Shown one piece after another: positions 1-8,080 of a DNA stretch of 64,000 nucleotides. Position numbers and translations under genes: made by a program. The notes under the pieces are model-generated. The model saw only the letters and a list, made by a program, of their open reading frames with translations, was not told the DNA's origin and did not search any database. The number at the start of each line of letters is the position of its first letter. Position 1 is the stretch's first letter. The DNA comes from a virus. The stretch lies in the IMG/VR virus record IMGVR_UViG_3300041411_000129, positions 124,001-188,000 of that record; one strand, written 5' to 3'.

Positions 1-262
1 TCCGGGCATCCGCGTTACCACCACCGCTCCGCTGCTGGGCTTCGAGCCCGACTTCCTCGAGGCGCTGTCGCGCTCCCTGGACGCAGCTGACATGTCGAGC
101 TACATGACTGCCGAAGGTGGTCTGAACACTCGTCGTCACGTTGGTGGTAGCAACTGGTCGCAGCTGGCAACTTCCGACATCGGCATCAGCCGTCGTCGTG
201 GTTCCGACCGCACCACCGCTGATCGTGGCCGTGGTGGTCTGTTCGACACCATCGACTACTAA
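1..262 (+). CDS. C-terminus of probable phage nuclear shell protein (chimallin-like), 5' partial
   Basis: The window opens inside this gene; reading from base 2 gives 86 residues and a TAA at 260-262. The visible part holds a short ordered stretch (PGIRVTTTAPLLGFEPDFLEAL), then a Gly/Ser/Arg-rich tail ending GLFDTIDY. I assign it by position: in phiKZ the shell protein ChmA (gp54) lies directly upstream of the nvRNAP beta' N-terminal subunit (gp55), and the next gene here is that subunit. Chimallin ends in flexible C-terminal segments that link neighbouring protomers, which suits a low-complexity tail. A strong terminator follows. No shell-domain residue is visible, so this is a synteny inference; another abundant phage protein is possible. 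Confidence 0.5.
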   Translation, partial: PGIRVTTTAPLLGFEPDFLEALSRSLDAADMSSYMTAEGGLNTRRHVGGSNWSQLATSDIGISRRRGSDRTTADRGRGGLFDTIDY

Positions 263-286
263 GTCGGCAGATGCGGTAAACTGACA

Positions 287-312
287 CAGGAGGAGGGGCA
301 ACCCTCCTCCTG
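287..312 (+). terminator. Intrinsic terminator after the partial first gene
   Basis: An 11-bp perfect stem (287-297 with 302-312) closes a GCAA tetraloop and is followed by T-rich sequence. It separates the highly expressed-looking upstream gene from the nvRNAP beta' gene. Confidence 0.85.
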
Positions 313-342
313 TTTCTTTTTTCTTTATCTGCGAGAAGCGCC

Positions 343-1833
343 ATGGATTTGATTAATTACGATATCTACGAGCCACGTCAGCGTTATCCGGGGCGTAAGG
401 GTATCTATCCAGTCATTGAAGACTTCGACCTGATGTTCAAGAACTTGAGCATTAAGCCGATGTTGGCAAACGACCTGGATCTCGAAACAGATGAAGGTAA
501 ACAGCGGTTCAACGATCTGGTCTACACCAAGTACGATGGTGACGTGTTCTCCAACGTGCCGGCGTGTCCATGCCGTAAGACTTCTGGTGGTAGCCGTATT
601 CATGACAACTGTATTCACTGCGGTTATGAAGTACTGCCAATTACAGAGCAAACTATCGAACCTATCGTCTGGGTAAGGGCACCTGACGAAGTTCCTGGGT
701 TCATCAACTTGACAATCTACCGGTTGCTCAAGGCCCGATTCACCAAGTCCTCATTCAGCGTCTTCGACTACATCCTTGATCCAAAGTACCGCCCTCCTAA
801 GCTTAACAGCAAAGAAGAGCGTCTTATTGAAGCGATCGTACCTACTCGTGGGTTGGTCTACTTCCATAAGCACTTCGATGAGATCATGTCCAAGTTGTGC
901 GCAATCAGGCACTTCGTAACAGCGGCCAAAGCTGCTAGCACGATGCGTTTCATTGATATCCACAAACACCTGATCTTCTGCCGCTACATGCCGTTCCCAT
1001 CCAAGATTGGTTTCATCGTCGAAGATGTGGGCGACCGTACGTACGTCGATCCAAAGATGGCACCCGCACTGGATGCGCTCATCTGTCTTGGCAAAGTAGC
1101 ATCGGCCAAGCGCATTTCTCTGTACGATCTTGAATCCCGGATCGCACGGTCAAGCAATAAGCTCTGCACCTATTACTCGGGTAACGAGCATCTCAAGATC
1201 TTTGACAAGAAAGGAGTATTGCGAAAACTGGTTTACGGTGTATCGCCGCACTTTACGTTCCGTACGGTAATCACCTCGAACCACAAACCTCACGATCACG
1301 AGTCTCTCGAGATTCCATGGGGTTCAGCAGTTCTGACGTTTAAGCTCCACATCGCGAACAAGCTACGGAAGGAGAAGTATACTCCTAACGAAATCTTGAC
1401 GCTGGTCTACGATAACGTTCTTCGGACGCACCACCGCATTGAGAAGATCTTCGACGAGCTGATCGCCGAATCTCCAGGCGGTCGAGGGATGATGGCAGGC
1501 TTTACGCGGTTCCCATCGCTTAAGCGTGGTTCTACGCAAGGCTTCTACATCGATACGATCAAACGCGATCCTACCCAATTGAGTACATCCATCTCTGTAT
1601 TGACGCTGGTAGCACCCAACGCCGACTTCGATGGTGACTACATGTCTGGACAATTGGCACTGGATAACGTGACAGCAAGGGCTTTCGAGCGCCTGAAACC
1701 AAGTACTGGGTTCATGGACCTCAAGAAGGTCTTCGGAGTGAGTAACCACGCAAACATACCTGCGCCGGTTATCTCTACAATCAACGCACGTATTGAGGAA
1801 GGAAACGACCTATCAGTACCCATGGGAGATTGA
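343..1833 (+). CDS. RNA polymerase beta' N-terminal subunit (non-virion RNAP, phiKZ gp55-like)
   Basis: The 496-residue product carries the N-terminal half of a split beta' subunit. Residues 75-93 form a zinc site C-x-C-x12-C-x2-C with the spacing of the bacterial beta' zinc-binding domain. The catalytic NADFDGD loop, which holds the Mg-chelating aspartates, lies at 426-432. The C-terminal half of beta' is absent and is supplied by a separate gene (15300-17279 fits). ATG at 343 follows the terminator by 30 bp. In phiKZ relatives the non-virion enzyme transcribes late genes inside the phage nucleus. Being next to the putative shell gene matches phiKZ gp54-gp55, which favours nvRNAP over vRNAP. 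Confidence 0.9.
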   Translation: MDLINYDIYEPRQRYPGRKGIYPVIEDFDLMFKNLSIKPMLANDLDLETDEGKQRFNDLVYTKYDGDVFSNVPACPCRKTSGGSRIHDNCIHCGYEVLPITEQTIEPIVWVRAPDEVPGFINLTIYRLLKARFTKSSFSVFDYILDPKYRPPKLNSKEERLIEAIVPTRGLVYFHKHFDEIMSKLCAIRHFVTAAKAASTMRFIDIHKHLIFCRYMPFPSKIGFIVEDVGDRTYVDPKMAPALDALICLGKVASAKRISLYDLESRIARSSNKLCTYYSGNEHLKIFDKKGVLRKLVYGVSPHFTFRTVITSNHKPHDHESLEIPWGSAVLTFKLHIANKLRKEKYTPNEILTLVYDNVLRTHHRIEKIFDELIAESPGGRGMMAGFTRFPSLKRGSTQGFYIDTIKRDPTQLSTSISVLTLVAPNADFDGDYMSGQLALDNVTARAFERLKPSTGFMDLKKVFGVSNHANIPAPVISTINARIEEGNDLSVPMGD

Positions 1834-1834
1834 C

Positions 1835-2461
1835 ATGGCTTACATCGTAAGTGCTGATGATGACGTAATCCATGCTGCCACTCACGGTATCATGGACAGG
1901 GATGACTTGAGCTTCCTGCGAGATCGCATGGACAGCGCAATGACATCTGCTGGCGGATATGCATCCAGCTTCTTAAAGGCGGCTAGCGACAGGCTGGCTA
2001 ACTTCGATCTCGGTCGTCTGCGGGATCGCGTGAGTGGCCTGCGTGACAGGTTTGGTAAACGGTGGGACGAGGATCGTATCGTTCTTCTGGCAACTCGTGA
2101 AGGGTTGCGTAATGCCAAGCCGAAGATGCGTCGAGCAGCAATGGCCGAACCAAGAACCCGACTTCTCTGGCAACAGGGACGCTTGGAAGGCTATGGCGAG
2201 CTTTACGAAGACGAAGAACCAGGCATGATTGGTCGAGACCATACGCCGTACCGTGAAATCATGAACGGTGCGTACGTTAGTCAAGACATTCCAGATGAAG
2301 ATCACTACGTGACCTACCTTCTGGTACAGGACGAACATGGTGATGAACCATTTACGTTCAATGAGAAAGACATGACCCGTCATGGGACATGGGCAGCTCA
2401 GCGTGGCTTCATCGACGAAGGCAAGCAAGATCCACTCAGCCCGATTGGTAACACACTGTAA
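1835..2461 (+). CDS. Hypothetical protein, 208 aa
   Basis: Not recognised. It starts at the ATG one base after the beta'N stop, so it is probably translated from the same message; a longer reading from 1793 would overlap beta'N by 41 nt and is less likely. The middle (about 40-125) is rich in Arg/Lys and Met, the rest is acidic, and it has no membrane segment or signal peptide. It is closed by a hairpin terminator. Location suggests a nvRNAP-operon accessory gene, but nothing in the sequence proves it. Confidence 0.75.
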   Translation: MAYIVSADDDVIHAATHGIMDRDDLSFLRDRMDSAMTSAGGYASSFLKAASDRLANFDLGRLRDRVSGLRDRFGKRWDEDRIVLLATREGLRNAKPKMRRAAMAEPRTRLLWQQGRLEGYGELYEDEEPGMIGRDHTPYREIMNGAYVSQDIPDEDHYVTYLLVQDEHGDEPFTFNEKDMTRHGTWAAQRGFIDEGKQDPLSPIGNTL

Positions 2462-2468
2462 AACGTAG

Positions 2469-2488
2469 AGCCCGGTGAAAGCCGGGCT
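2469..2488 (+). terminator. Hairpin terminator with TTTATGCC tail
   Basis: Seven-base-pair AGCCCGG/CCGGGCT stem with a short loop, followed by TTTATGCCC and T-rich bases. TATG at 2490-2493 lies 33 bp before the next start codon (see the hairpin-TATG finding). Confidence 0.75.
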
Positions 2489-2522
2489 TTATGCCCTTTA
2501 TTTTTGTCAGGAGTAACGATAC

Positions 2523-3059
2523 ATGTTTCTAGTTAAAGGGATACTCCCTACGGCGCGTGATAAGAACAGCGCATTCACGGAGATACTTCTCGAAGGTTCA
2601 AACTTCGATACGCGTGAGGATATCCTTCCAGAGCTCGGCATTGCCCTCAGTACAATTGATGCACCGATTACTTGGGAAGATGCCCACGGGTACGTAAGTG
2701 TCTTACGTGGGTACGGTAAAGAACTCATCGTGTACTACGTCACCTTTAAGTTCGATACCCATGAATTCGGTGCAGAAGAGTTTGCGTTACTCGATGGACA
2801 TCGGGTAGCCGAAAGGATTGGAATGATAGTTGCAGGGCAGGTAGAGGACGACGACCGGCCAGCAGCTATTTACTTCATGGAGGGGGTGATTCAAGAACTA
2901 AACTTTAAGCCGCATATTGAAGGGGTATGGCGTGACCGATGCTTCGGTGCAGCTTTCTTCATACCCGGTGCAAGACGTGGAAGACCTTTGAAACAACCAC
3001 CTAATGATCCAGGAGCTGAACATGTCGAAACACGTAGGGGAATACACGACCCGCTGTGA
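2523..3059 (+). CDS. Hypothetical protein, 178 aa
   Basis: Not recognised. ATG at 2523 follows CAGGAG. It is an acidic alpha/beta-looking protein with hydrophobic strands near 68-76 and 100-110 and a proline/glycine/arginine-rich end. The last 38 nt overlap the start of the next gene, so the terminal residues may be a late extension past the conserved fold. First gene of a short operon ending at the terminator near 3255. Confidence 0.7.
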   Translation: MFLVKGILPTARDKNSAFTEILLEGSNFDTREDILPELGIALSTIDAPITWEDAHGYVSVLRGYGKELIVYYVTFKFDTHEFGAEEFALLDGHRVAERIGMIVAGQVEDDDRPAAIYFMEGVIQELNFKPHIEGVWRDRCFGAAFFIPGARRGRPLKQPPNDPGAEHVETRRGIHDPL

Positions 3060-3240
3060 AATCGCTTTAGCTATCCTTAGCATGGAAGAGGATAACGCTC
3101 TAACCCATGAGCAAGGGGATGTCCTCGTTGTAGCTACAATGGAAGCCCCAGATGACGCCGTGCTGAATATCTCGTTAGCCGATACAGGTTACCTAGTCAC
3201 ATTCAAGTCCGGTAAGACAACAATAACCGTAGAGCCGTAA
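3022..3240 (+). CDS. Small hypothetical protein, 72 aa
   Basis: Not recognised. I chose ATG 3022 because AGGAG stands eight bases upstream; the in-frame ATG at 3004 lacks such a site. The protein is small and acidic, with beta-strand-like alternation in the second half (LSLADTGYLVTFKSG). It overlaps the upstream gene by 38 nt and is followed closely by a UUCG terminator. Confidence 0.65.
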   Translation: MSKHVGEYTTRCEIALAILSMEEDNALTHEQGDVLVVATMEAPDDAVLNISLADTGYLVTFKSGKTTITVEP

Positions 3241-3254
3241 GCAGCATAAACACG

Positions 3255-3270
3255 GGGAGCTTCGGCTCCC
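3255..3270 (+). terminator. UUCG hairpin terminator
   Basis: GGGAGC-TTCG-GCTCCC followed within 12 nt by CTTC and a T8 run. Confidence 0.85.
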
Positions 3271-3331
3271 TGCTGTCCTACTTCTTTTTTTTGTCCAAAT
3301 AGGATGTCCGATTCTATTAGGCAGATCCGCT

Positions 3332-3757
3332 ATGGCCATTAAAGTAGCAACTCTAGGTAAGGCTGGTTGTGTCGAAGATATTGATCTCAAGATCGATTAC
3401 ATGATGTGCTGTTACTTCTTTTCGAAATACAGCCAGACAACCTACTTCAAAGACAACGTACACTCGCTTACAAAGGTCATACAGCAATACGGCAACGATC
3501 CCTTCGCCATTGCCGAGAAGTTGAAGTCAGACCTCTACAGTTTCCTCTCAGAAGGTTTCAGCAGCGTTACTCTGGAAGTTACTTTGGACACCACAACGGT
3601 GGGTCCAGGTATTTCTTTACTAATCGAGGGAATAGTAAGCGACGGAGACAGCATCGATGTAGAATCACGAAGCATCGGATACGCTCTCACCGCCAAAGAT
3701 TCCATGTTGAAAACAATCCTCAACACCAACAGTGGTACAACACTGTACTCCTCCTAA
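3332..3757 (+). CDS. Hypothetical protein, 141 aa
   Basis: Not recognised. It starts at ATG 3332 soon after the upstream terminator and ends nine bases before the next gene. The N-terminal half is helical with a CC pair near residue 26; the C-terminal half (about 75-130) reads as beta-rich with many Thr/Ser. No catalytic motif, membrane segment or signal is visible. Confidence 0.7.
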   Translation: MAIKVATLGKAGCVEDIDLKIDYMMCCYFFSKYSQTTYFKDNVHSLTKVIQQYGNDPFAIAEKLKSDLYSFLSEGFSSVTLEVTLDTTTVGPGISLLIEGIVSDGDSIDVESRSIGYALTAKDSMLKTILNTNSGTTLYSS

Positions 3758-3766
3758 GGAAGACCC

Positions 3767-4303
3767 ATGTCGTCTGAAATCTCGAAACAAAACGAAGCCA
3801 CCGAAGCCGCAGCTCCTGAAGCAGCTCCACAACCAGTCTTCATGCCAGAAACCCCTGAGCAACTGAAAGCGTTCGTCGCGGCCAGCGTTACCGACCTGCT
3901 GAACATCCCGGAAAACGCTACCCACTTCGCTCGCGTTGTTCTGTCCGGCGCTCTGAGCGCTCTGAACAACCAGGCTCAACTGGCATCCCAACTGGCACTG
4001 CGTCCGGTCCTGACCCGCACTCCGTACGCTGGTTGCCTGCGTGCCGTCATCAGCGCCAACACCGAAGCTGGCGACGAGCCTCTGACCGTCGACATCACCA
4101 CCCGCGCTGCTGGCAGCGAAGAGTGGATCGACTCCGGCATGCCGAACGAAGCTCTGCAAAAGATCGCCAAGCTGGTTCTGTCGCAATCCACCGTGCCGGG
4201 CGATGTCTGGTACATCACCAGCAACCGCGCTGTTGACGCGCAACTGGACGCCGCTGCTGAAGCCCTGCTGAACCAGGCTCAGAACGACGCCGCTCCGGTT
4301 TAA
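3767..4303 (+). CDS. Hypothetical abundant protein, 178 aa, Ala-rich
   Basis: Not recognised. A low-complexity N-terminus rich in Ala, Pro and Glu (residues 1-30) precedes a helical Ala/Leu-rich body. Codon use is strongly skewed to CTG, GCT/GCC, ATC and AAC, unlike the genes beside it and like the inner-head protein at 39006-40346, suggesting very high expression. GGAAG lies upstream of ATG 3767, and a UUCG terminator follows. No domain is visible. Confidence 0.75.
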   Translation: MSSEISKQNEATEAAAPEAAPQPVFMPETPEQLKAFVAASVTDLLNIPENATHFARVVLSGALSALNNQAQLASQLALRPVLTRTPYAGCLRAVISANTEAGDEPLTVDITTRAAGSEEWIDSGMPNEALQKIAKLVLSQSTVPGDVWYITSNRAVDAQLDAAAEALLNQAQNDAAPV

Positions 4304-4317
4304 TTGCCGGCCTGACA

Positions 4318-4333
4318 GGGAGCTTCGGCTCCC
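4318..4333 (+). terminator. UUCG hairpin terminator
   Basis: GGGAGC-TTCG-GCTCCC, extendable by an imperfect GACA/TTGTC base, with the TTTTTT run at 4347-4352 just before the next ATG. Confidence 0.7.
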
Positions 4334-4352
4334 TTGTCTCTAGGAGTTTTTT

Positions 4353-5051
4353 ATGTCCCGTACTGGTCCTCGTGAAAGAAAGCCTGTAATCCGCAACAAG
4401 CCCCGTGAGGATCTTGAGGATAAAGGCTCTGAAGCTTACCGGGCTTATGTTCAGGAAGGTCTTGAGCGAATGGCTAAAGCAGCCACAGAGATCAATGACT
4501 CTACGGCTGAGCGTAAGCGTAAGGTCCCTGAGCAATACTTCGTCAACATCCTTCTGCCGGTTCTGCGTAAGTGGATTCGTCGGGAAGAAGTTGAAATCGG
4601 CCACTACCTGAACGTAGCCGATGGTCTCAACAATGAGATTGAAGTTGTCGATCAGGAAGGCGTGAAACTGTACGATGTGCCCCCATTGTTTGTAGACGTA
4701 CCCACTCGAGTGGCGCGTCATGAACCTGGTGTCAACATCCCAACTATCCACAAGTTGGTTCAGATTCAGGGGATGCACGTTGATAACAACGACATGCGTC
4801 AAGTCTTCACGATCGAGAACGATCTGGTAGACATCTTGGCTCCGCGTGCAGAAGACGCATCCAAGACCCGGTGTCTGGTGATGTTGTGCCACATCTACGA
4901 TCGCTACGAGCTACCTCTTGAGGAACTCGTGGGTGAGAAACTCGCTCCCGTTATTGCAGCGGCCTTGAGGGCTGCTAAAAAGCCCGGTACTAACGCCATT
5001 GCAGAGAGCGGTAATAATGCAAGATCCGACGACGACTTTATCATCGACTAA
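4353..5051 (+). CDS. Hypothetical protein, 232 aa
   Basis: Not recognised. TAGGAG precedes ATG 4353. The N-terminus (1-25) is basic, the body alpha-helical and acidic, and the end is a hydrophilic Gly/Asn/Asp tail. The last 35 nt overlap the nuclease gene, which suggests translational coupling and perhaps a shared DNA-processing role, but no domain supports that. Confidence 0.7.
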   Translation: MSRTGPRERKPVIRNKPREDLEDKGSEAYRAYVQEGLERMAKAATEINDSTAERKRKVPEQYFVNILLPVLRKWIRREEVEIGHYLNVADGLNNEIEVVDQEGVKLYDVPPLFVDVPTRVARHEPGVNIPTIHKLVQIQGMHVDNNDMRQVFTIENDLVDILAPRAEDASKTRCLVMLCHIYDRYELPLEELVGEKLAPVIAAALRAAKKPGTNAIAESGNNARSDDDFIID

Positions 5052-6204
5052 AGGCACCGTCATCAAGGTGGGGCTTAGCCGCCTCACCTACGCTGTCAGA
5101 CAAGCGGGTGACCTACTGATCGCTGTTATCAGCGATGTACACCTCGGACATAACCGGGTTAAGTCTGGAAAGATTGTAGATGTACTGGAGAAGACCTTCC
5201 ATGAAGAGCGGATGAAAGCTCTGGATGTGATCATTATCTCCGGTGATCTGTTTGACAAACGTCTCGCTTATGACAGCGATGACGCGTTCGTGATTACACG
5301 GTGGATGGAACGTTTCCTGAAACTGGCTGCAAAGCACAATGTAGCTATCCGAATCCTTGAAGGTACGCCTAGCCACGATAACAGACAGTCCCGCTGGATG
5401 ATTCAGTACAACGAAATGATCGAGGCTAATGCCGACATCAAGTACTACGAGAACATCGTCATCGATGAACTCATCCCCGGTGGTCCGACTGTCCTGTATA
5501 TTCAGGATGAAGTGAACCACGACGCTAACAAGACCTGGAAGATGGTTCAGGACTTGATGCGGGAGCAAGGCATAGACAAGGTAGACTTTGCCGTTATGCA
5601 CGGCATGTTCACCTATCAGGAGCCTGTACGTAGTATCTCGAGTCACCTTGAGGAACGGTACGAATCAATCGTAGTTCATTTGATCATCATTGGTCACAAT
5701 CACCACCACACGACCAGCGGTAAGATTCGTGTGCCGTCCTCTACTGAAAGACTTAGGTTTAATGAAGAGGATGACAAAGGACATCTACAGTTCTGCTTCT
5801 CCCCAACGGAAGGCGTCTACGATGAGTTCTTTGTGGTCAATGAAGAAGCAACCATCTTCACGACTATCGAGGTAGTAGGTAAGACACTGAACCAAGTGAT
5901 TGCTACCCTCAAGAAATACAACGGCAGTCCAGACGGTAGTTACTTCCGTTTGAAGCTCAGCCGAAACGATGAGGCTTACACAGCCTTAACCCGAATAACC
6001 GTAGAATTCCCGCAGTTTAACATCTCTACCAAAGTAGTGGATGGCGCTGGTGACCTTGACACCGAAGATACTGGACTGATAGTTGAGACCGTGACCCTGA
6101 CATCAATCAGGCCAGACACGCTCATGCAGCTACTCCTTCCACGTCTAGAGGGTACGCCTGATGACATCATGAAGGAGATCGTGAAGGTGCTGGAGAAAGG
6201 CTAA
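5017..6204 (+). CDS. SbcD/Mre11-like metallophosphoesterase nuclease
   Basis: The 395-residue protein has the calcineurin-like phosphoesterase metal motifs in order: SDVHLGH (D40, H42), GDLFD (76-80), a GNHD-equivalent GTPSHD (116-121), HGMF (195-198) and GHNHHH (226-231). These are the Mn-binding sites of SbcD, Mre11 and T4 gp47, exo/endonucleases for DNA ends that normally work with an SbcC/Rad50/gp46 ATPase. The C-terminal 140 residues would form the capping region. I chose ATG 5017; the upstream start at 4999 only lengthens the overlap. No SbcC partner is encoded in this window. The Asn of GNHD is replaced by Ser, which could alter activity. Confidence 0.85.
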   Translation: MQDPTTTLSSTKGTVIKVGLSRLTYAVRQAGDLLIAVISDVHLGHNRVKSGKIVDVLEKTFHEERMKALDVIIISGDLFDKRLAYDSDDAFVITRWMERFLKLAAKHNVAIRILEGTPSHDNRQSRWMIQYNEMIEANADIKYYENIVIDELIPGGPTVLYIQDEVNHDANKTWKMVQDLMREQGIDKVDFAVMHGMFTYQEPVRSISSHLEERYESIVVHLIIIGHNHHHTTSGKIRVPSSTERLRFNEEDDKGHLQFCFSPTEGVYDEFFVVNEEATIFTTIEVVGKTLNQVIATLKKYNGSPDGSYFRLKLSRNDEAYTALTRITVEFPQFNISTKVVDGAGDLDTEDTGLIVETVTLTSIRPDTLMQLLLPRLEGTPDDIMKEIVKVLEKG

Positions 6205-6217
6205 CAGGAATAGATAC

Positions 6218-7075
6218 ATGACCGTTGAGAATATTTCACGAGAGAAGCTGTCCGAAAGAGCCATGGGTCAGTTTCCAATCTCCATTGCTACAAGTCTGGC
6301 AATCGAGTCTCTGGTCGGTATCCTTCCTGAGGCTCCTACGGACTCGCCTGAGATCTTCAAGCGGGACCTGCTACTGATCAACATCCGCACGTTGATTCGT
6401 AACCTGTTGGGCTCTGTAGATAAGGAGGCACGCGCTTTACTCGAAGAGTACACGATGGCTGAAGCCGTCAGTAACGAGATGCGCGTTATTGAGGAGATCA
6501 TCTCAGAGACGTCAGATGGTCGATGTGAAGTAAAGTTCTATCACTGCACGTATGGCGATGTTCCTCGCAAGTACAAGCAAGCTCTGTTGAAAGCTCCGAC
6601 CACAACAGCGCAACACATGTACTGGGCTCAGAAGAATCTGGTGATCAAGAATCTCCTGACTCAATTTGAGAGCGGTTCTCCTATCGAACAGTACACAACC
6701 GACTTCCCTGACTTCAATTACAAGACAGTGCTTCTGACGCATTATCCGATCGACCTGCTACAAAGGTATCGGTTTACCTCGTTAGCGCTCTTAGAATCGC
6801 ACACAGGGGCTATAAAGACACCTCTTATGTGGAACACGAAGTTACTTGGCGGAAAGGAGAATCCGAACCTGCCTTTTGACAAGATGACCTTGCAGATGTT
6901 TGGTGATGGGATTCTATTCAGCCCGATGCCTATCAAGATCCGCAAGCGTGTTCTGGAGCTAGCCGAGACTTACAAATGGACTCCGGCTACCACTAAGGCT
7001 TTGATCATAGATTCCGCTGCGGCTCGTAAAGACCCGGCACTGGAGATGTTGATCAAGGATCTCTATAGTGCGTAA
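6218..7075 (+). CDS. Hypothetical protein, 285 aa
   Basis: Not recognised. ATG 6218 is 13 bp after the nuclease stop and follows CAGGAAT. The first 100 residues are helical; the centre has aromatic-rich segments (LLTHYPIDLLQRYRF near 171-186), and a helical basic C-terminus ends in KDLYSA. Its place between a DNA-end nuclease and an SSB-like gene suggests replication or recombination, but no motif confirms it. Confidence 0.75.
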   Translation: MTVENISREKLSERAMGQFPISIATSLAIESLVGILPEAPTDSPEIFKRDLLLINIRTLIRNLLGSVDKEARALLEEYTMAEAVSNEMRVIEEIISETSDGRCEVKFYHCTYGDVPRKYKQALLKAPTTTAQHMYWAQKNLVIKNLLTQFESGSPIEQYTTDFPDFNYKTVLLTHYPIDLLQRYRFTSLALLESHTGAIKTPLMWNTKLLGGKENPNLPFDKMTLQMFGDGILFSPMPIKIRKRVLELAETYKWTPATTKALIIDSAAARKDPALEMLIKDLYSA

Positions 7076-7139
7076 ATAGTTATGAATAGGGACAATGGAA
7101 TGTCCAGAAACCACATTCATCCTCACTCAGGTGATTTAC

Positions 7140-7940
7140 ATGTCGCAACAACCCGAAAAGAAACGCCGCGAACCGGAAGCCATCGACGACGGTAAACTCC
7201 GTCTGTACGGCGCTCCTCAGAAGGAAGGCGCCCGTCAGACAATGATCCGGGTGAAGCTGGATTCGAACAACAACAACCCGATCATCGAGGTCGACTTCGG
7301 TTACAAGACCGAACCGAAAGCTGGCAAGTCTGAAGGCTTCCCGGTCAAGATCGATACGCCGATGGCGCCGATCCCTTTCCGTACCCTGATGAACCTGATC
7401 ATCCGTGTTGCGAACTACAACGGCGAAGTGTCGTTCGAAGTCGACAACTGGGGCTTCCCATTCATGTGGGATGCGGATCAGCGTAAGAGCGTTCGTGCCA
7501 AAGAGAAGATGATCATCTCTCGCTTCCAAGTGGCCAAACGTGAAGACGGTGTTGTAACCTTCGGCATCACTGCCAAAGGCAAGCCAGACATGGTTCACGA
7601 GTTCAAATCTGACGAATACCACATGATCATGCAAAATGGTCAGCCGGTTGACGTGAAGATCTCTAGCCGTGAAGCAGCGATTGCAACTGCTGAAGCCTGG
7701 CTGGAAGTGTACTACGAGCGCTTCACCAACAAGTGGGAAGAGCCTGAGTACCAGAAGAAGCGTCGTCTGGAAAACATGCAGAAAGCCCAAAATGGCGGCG
7801 GTGGTTACCAGCAACGTAACAACAATGGCGGCGGTGGCGGTGGTAACAACTACCAGCAGCGTCCTCCTCAGCAACAGCAACAGCAGCCATCAGCGCCTCT
7901 GGGCGACGGTAACGGCTTCGACGACGATATCCCTTTCTAG
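7140..7940 (+). CDS. SSB-like single-stranded DNA-binding protein candidate
   Basis: The 266-residue product ends in a Gly/Asn/Gln-rich linker (about 215-255) and the tip GFDDDIPF, the hallmark C-terminal peptide with which bacterial SSB recruits partners. The N-terminal 200 residues are mixed alpha/beta with several aromatic residues, but I cannot see a canonical SSB OB-fold pattern, so it may be an analogue. I chose ATG 7140 with AGGTGAT upstream; the longer reading from 7095 has no ribosome site. It sits directly before the gp68-like RNAP gene and is closed by a long hairpin. Confidence 0.65.
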   Translation: MSQQPEKKRREPEAIDDGKLRLYGAPQKEGARQTMIRVKLDSNNNNPIIEVDFGYKTEPKAGKSEGFPVKIDTPMAPIPFRTLMNLIIRVANYNGEVSFEVDNWGFPFMWDADQRKSVRAKEKMIISRFQVAKREDGVVTFGITAKGKPDMVHEFKSDEYHMIMQNGQPVDVKISSREAAIATAEAWLEVYYERFTNKWEEPEYQKKRRLENMQKAQNGGGGYQQRNNNGGGGGGNNYQQRPPQQQQQQPSAPLGDGNGFDDDIPF

Positions 7941-7962
7941 GGTCTGAGAGCATTTAGCGTTT

Positions 7963-7992
7963 GTGATACAGGGTCTAACAGCCTTGTATCAC
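7963..7992 (+). terminator. Hairpin terminator after the SSB-like gene
   Basis: GTGATACAGGG (7963-7973) pairs with 7982-7992 over 11 bp including one G-U, followed by GGGCTTTATGCC; the T-tract is weak. Confidence 0.6.
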
Positions 7993-8027
7993 GGGCTTTA
8001 TGCCGCCTTAACGTAAAAATACACAGG

Positions 8028-8037
8028 CATACATTAC
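8028..8037 (+). promoter_or_regulatory. Putative early-type promoter box
   Basis: CATACATTAC is one of six intergenic copies of a shared box. It ends 44 nt before the ATG of the gp68-like RNAP gene. Confidence 0.5.
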
Positions 8038-8062
8038 ACTATAGAGCAAGCACCATATAGTG
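8037..8062. promoter_or_regulatory. Inverted repeat CACTATA...TATAGTG in the leader
   Basis: Seven-base arms at 8037-8043 and 8056-8062 lie between the promoter box and ATG 8081. It could be an operator or a 5' leader hairpin. Confidence 0.35.
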
Positions 8063-8080
8063 ACCAAGCGGAGTGTATTG

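Noticed and set aside
3535-3777. Out-of-frame plus-strand reading with Arg-rich product inside 3332-3757
   Set aside because: Its composition is a frame shadow, and it would displace two better-supported genes.
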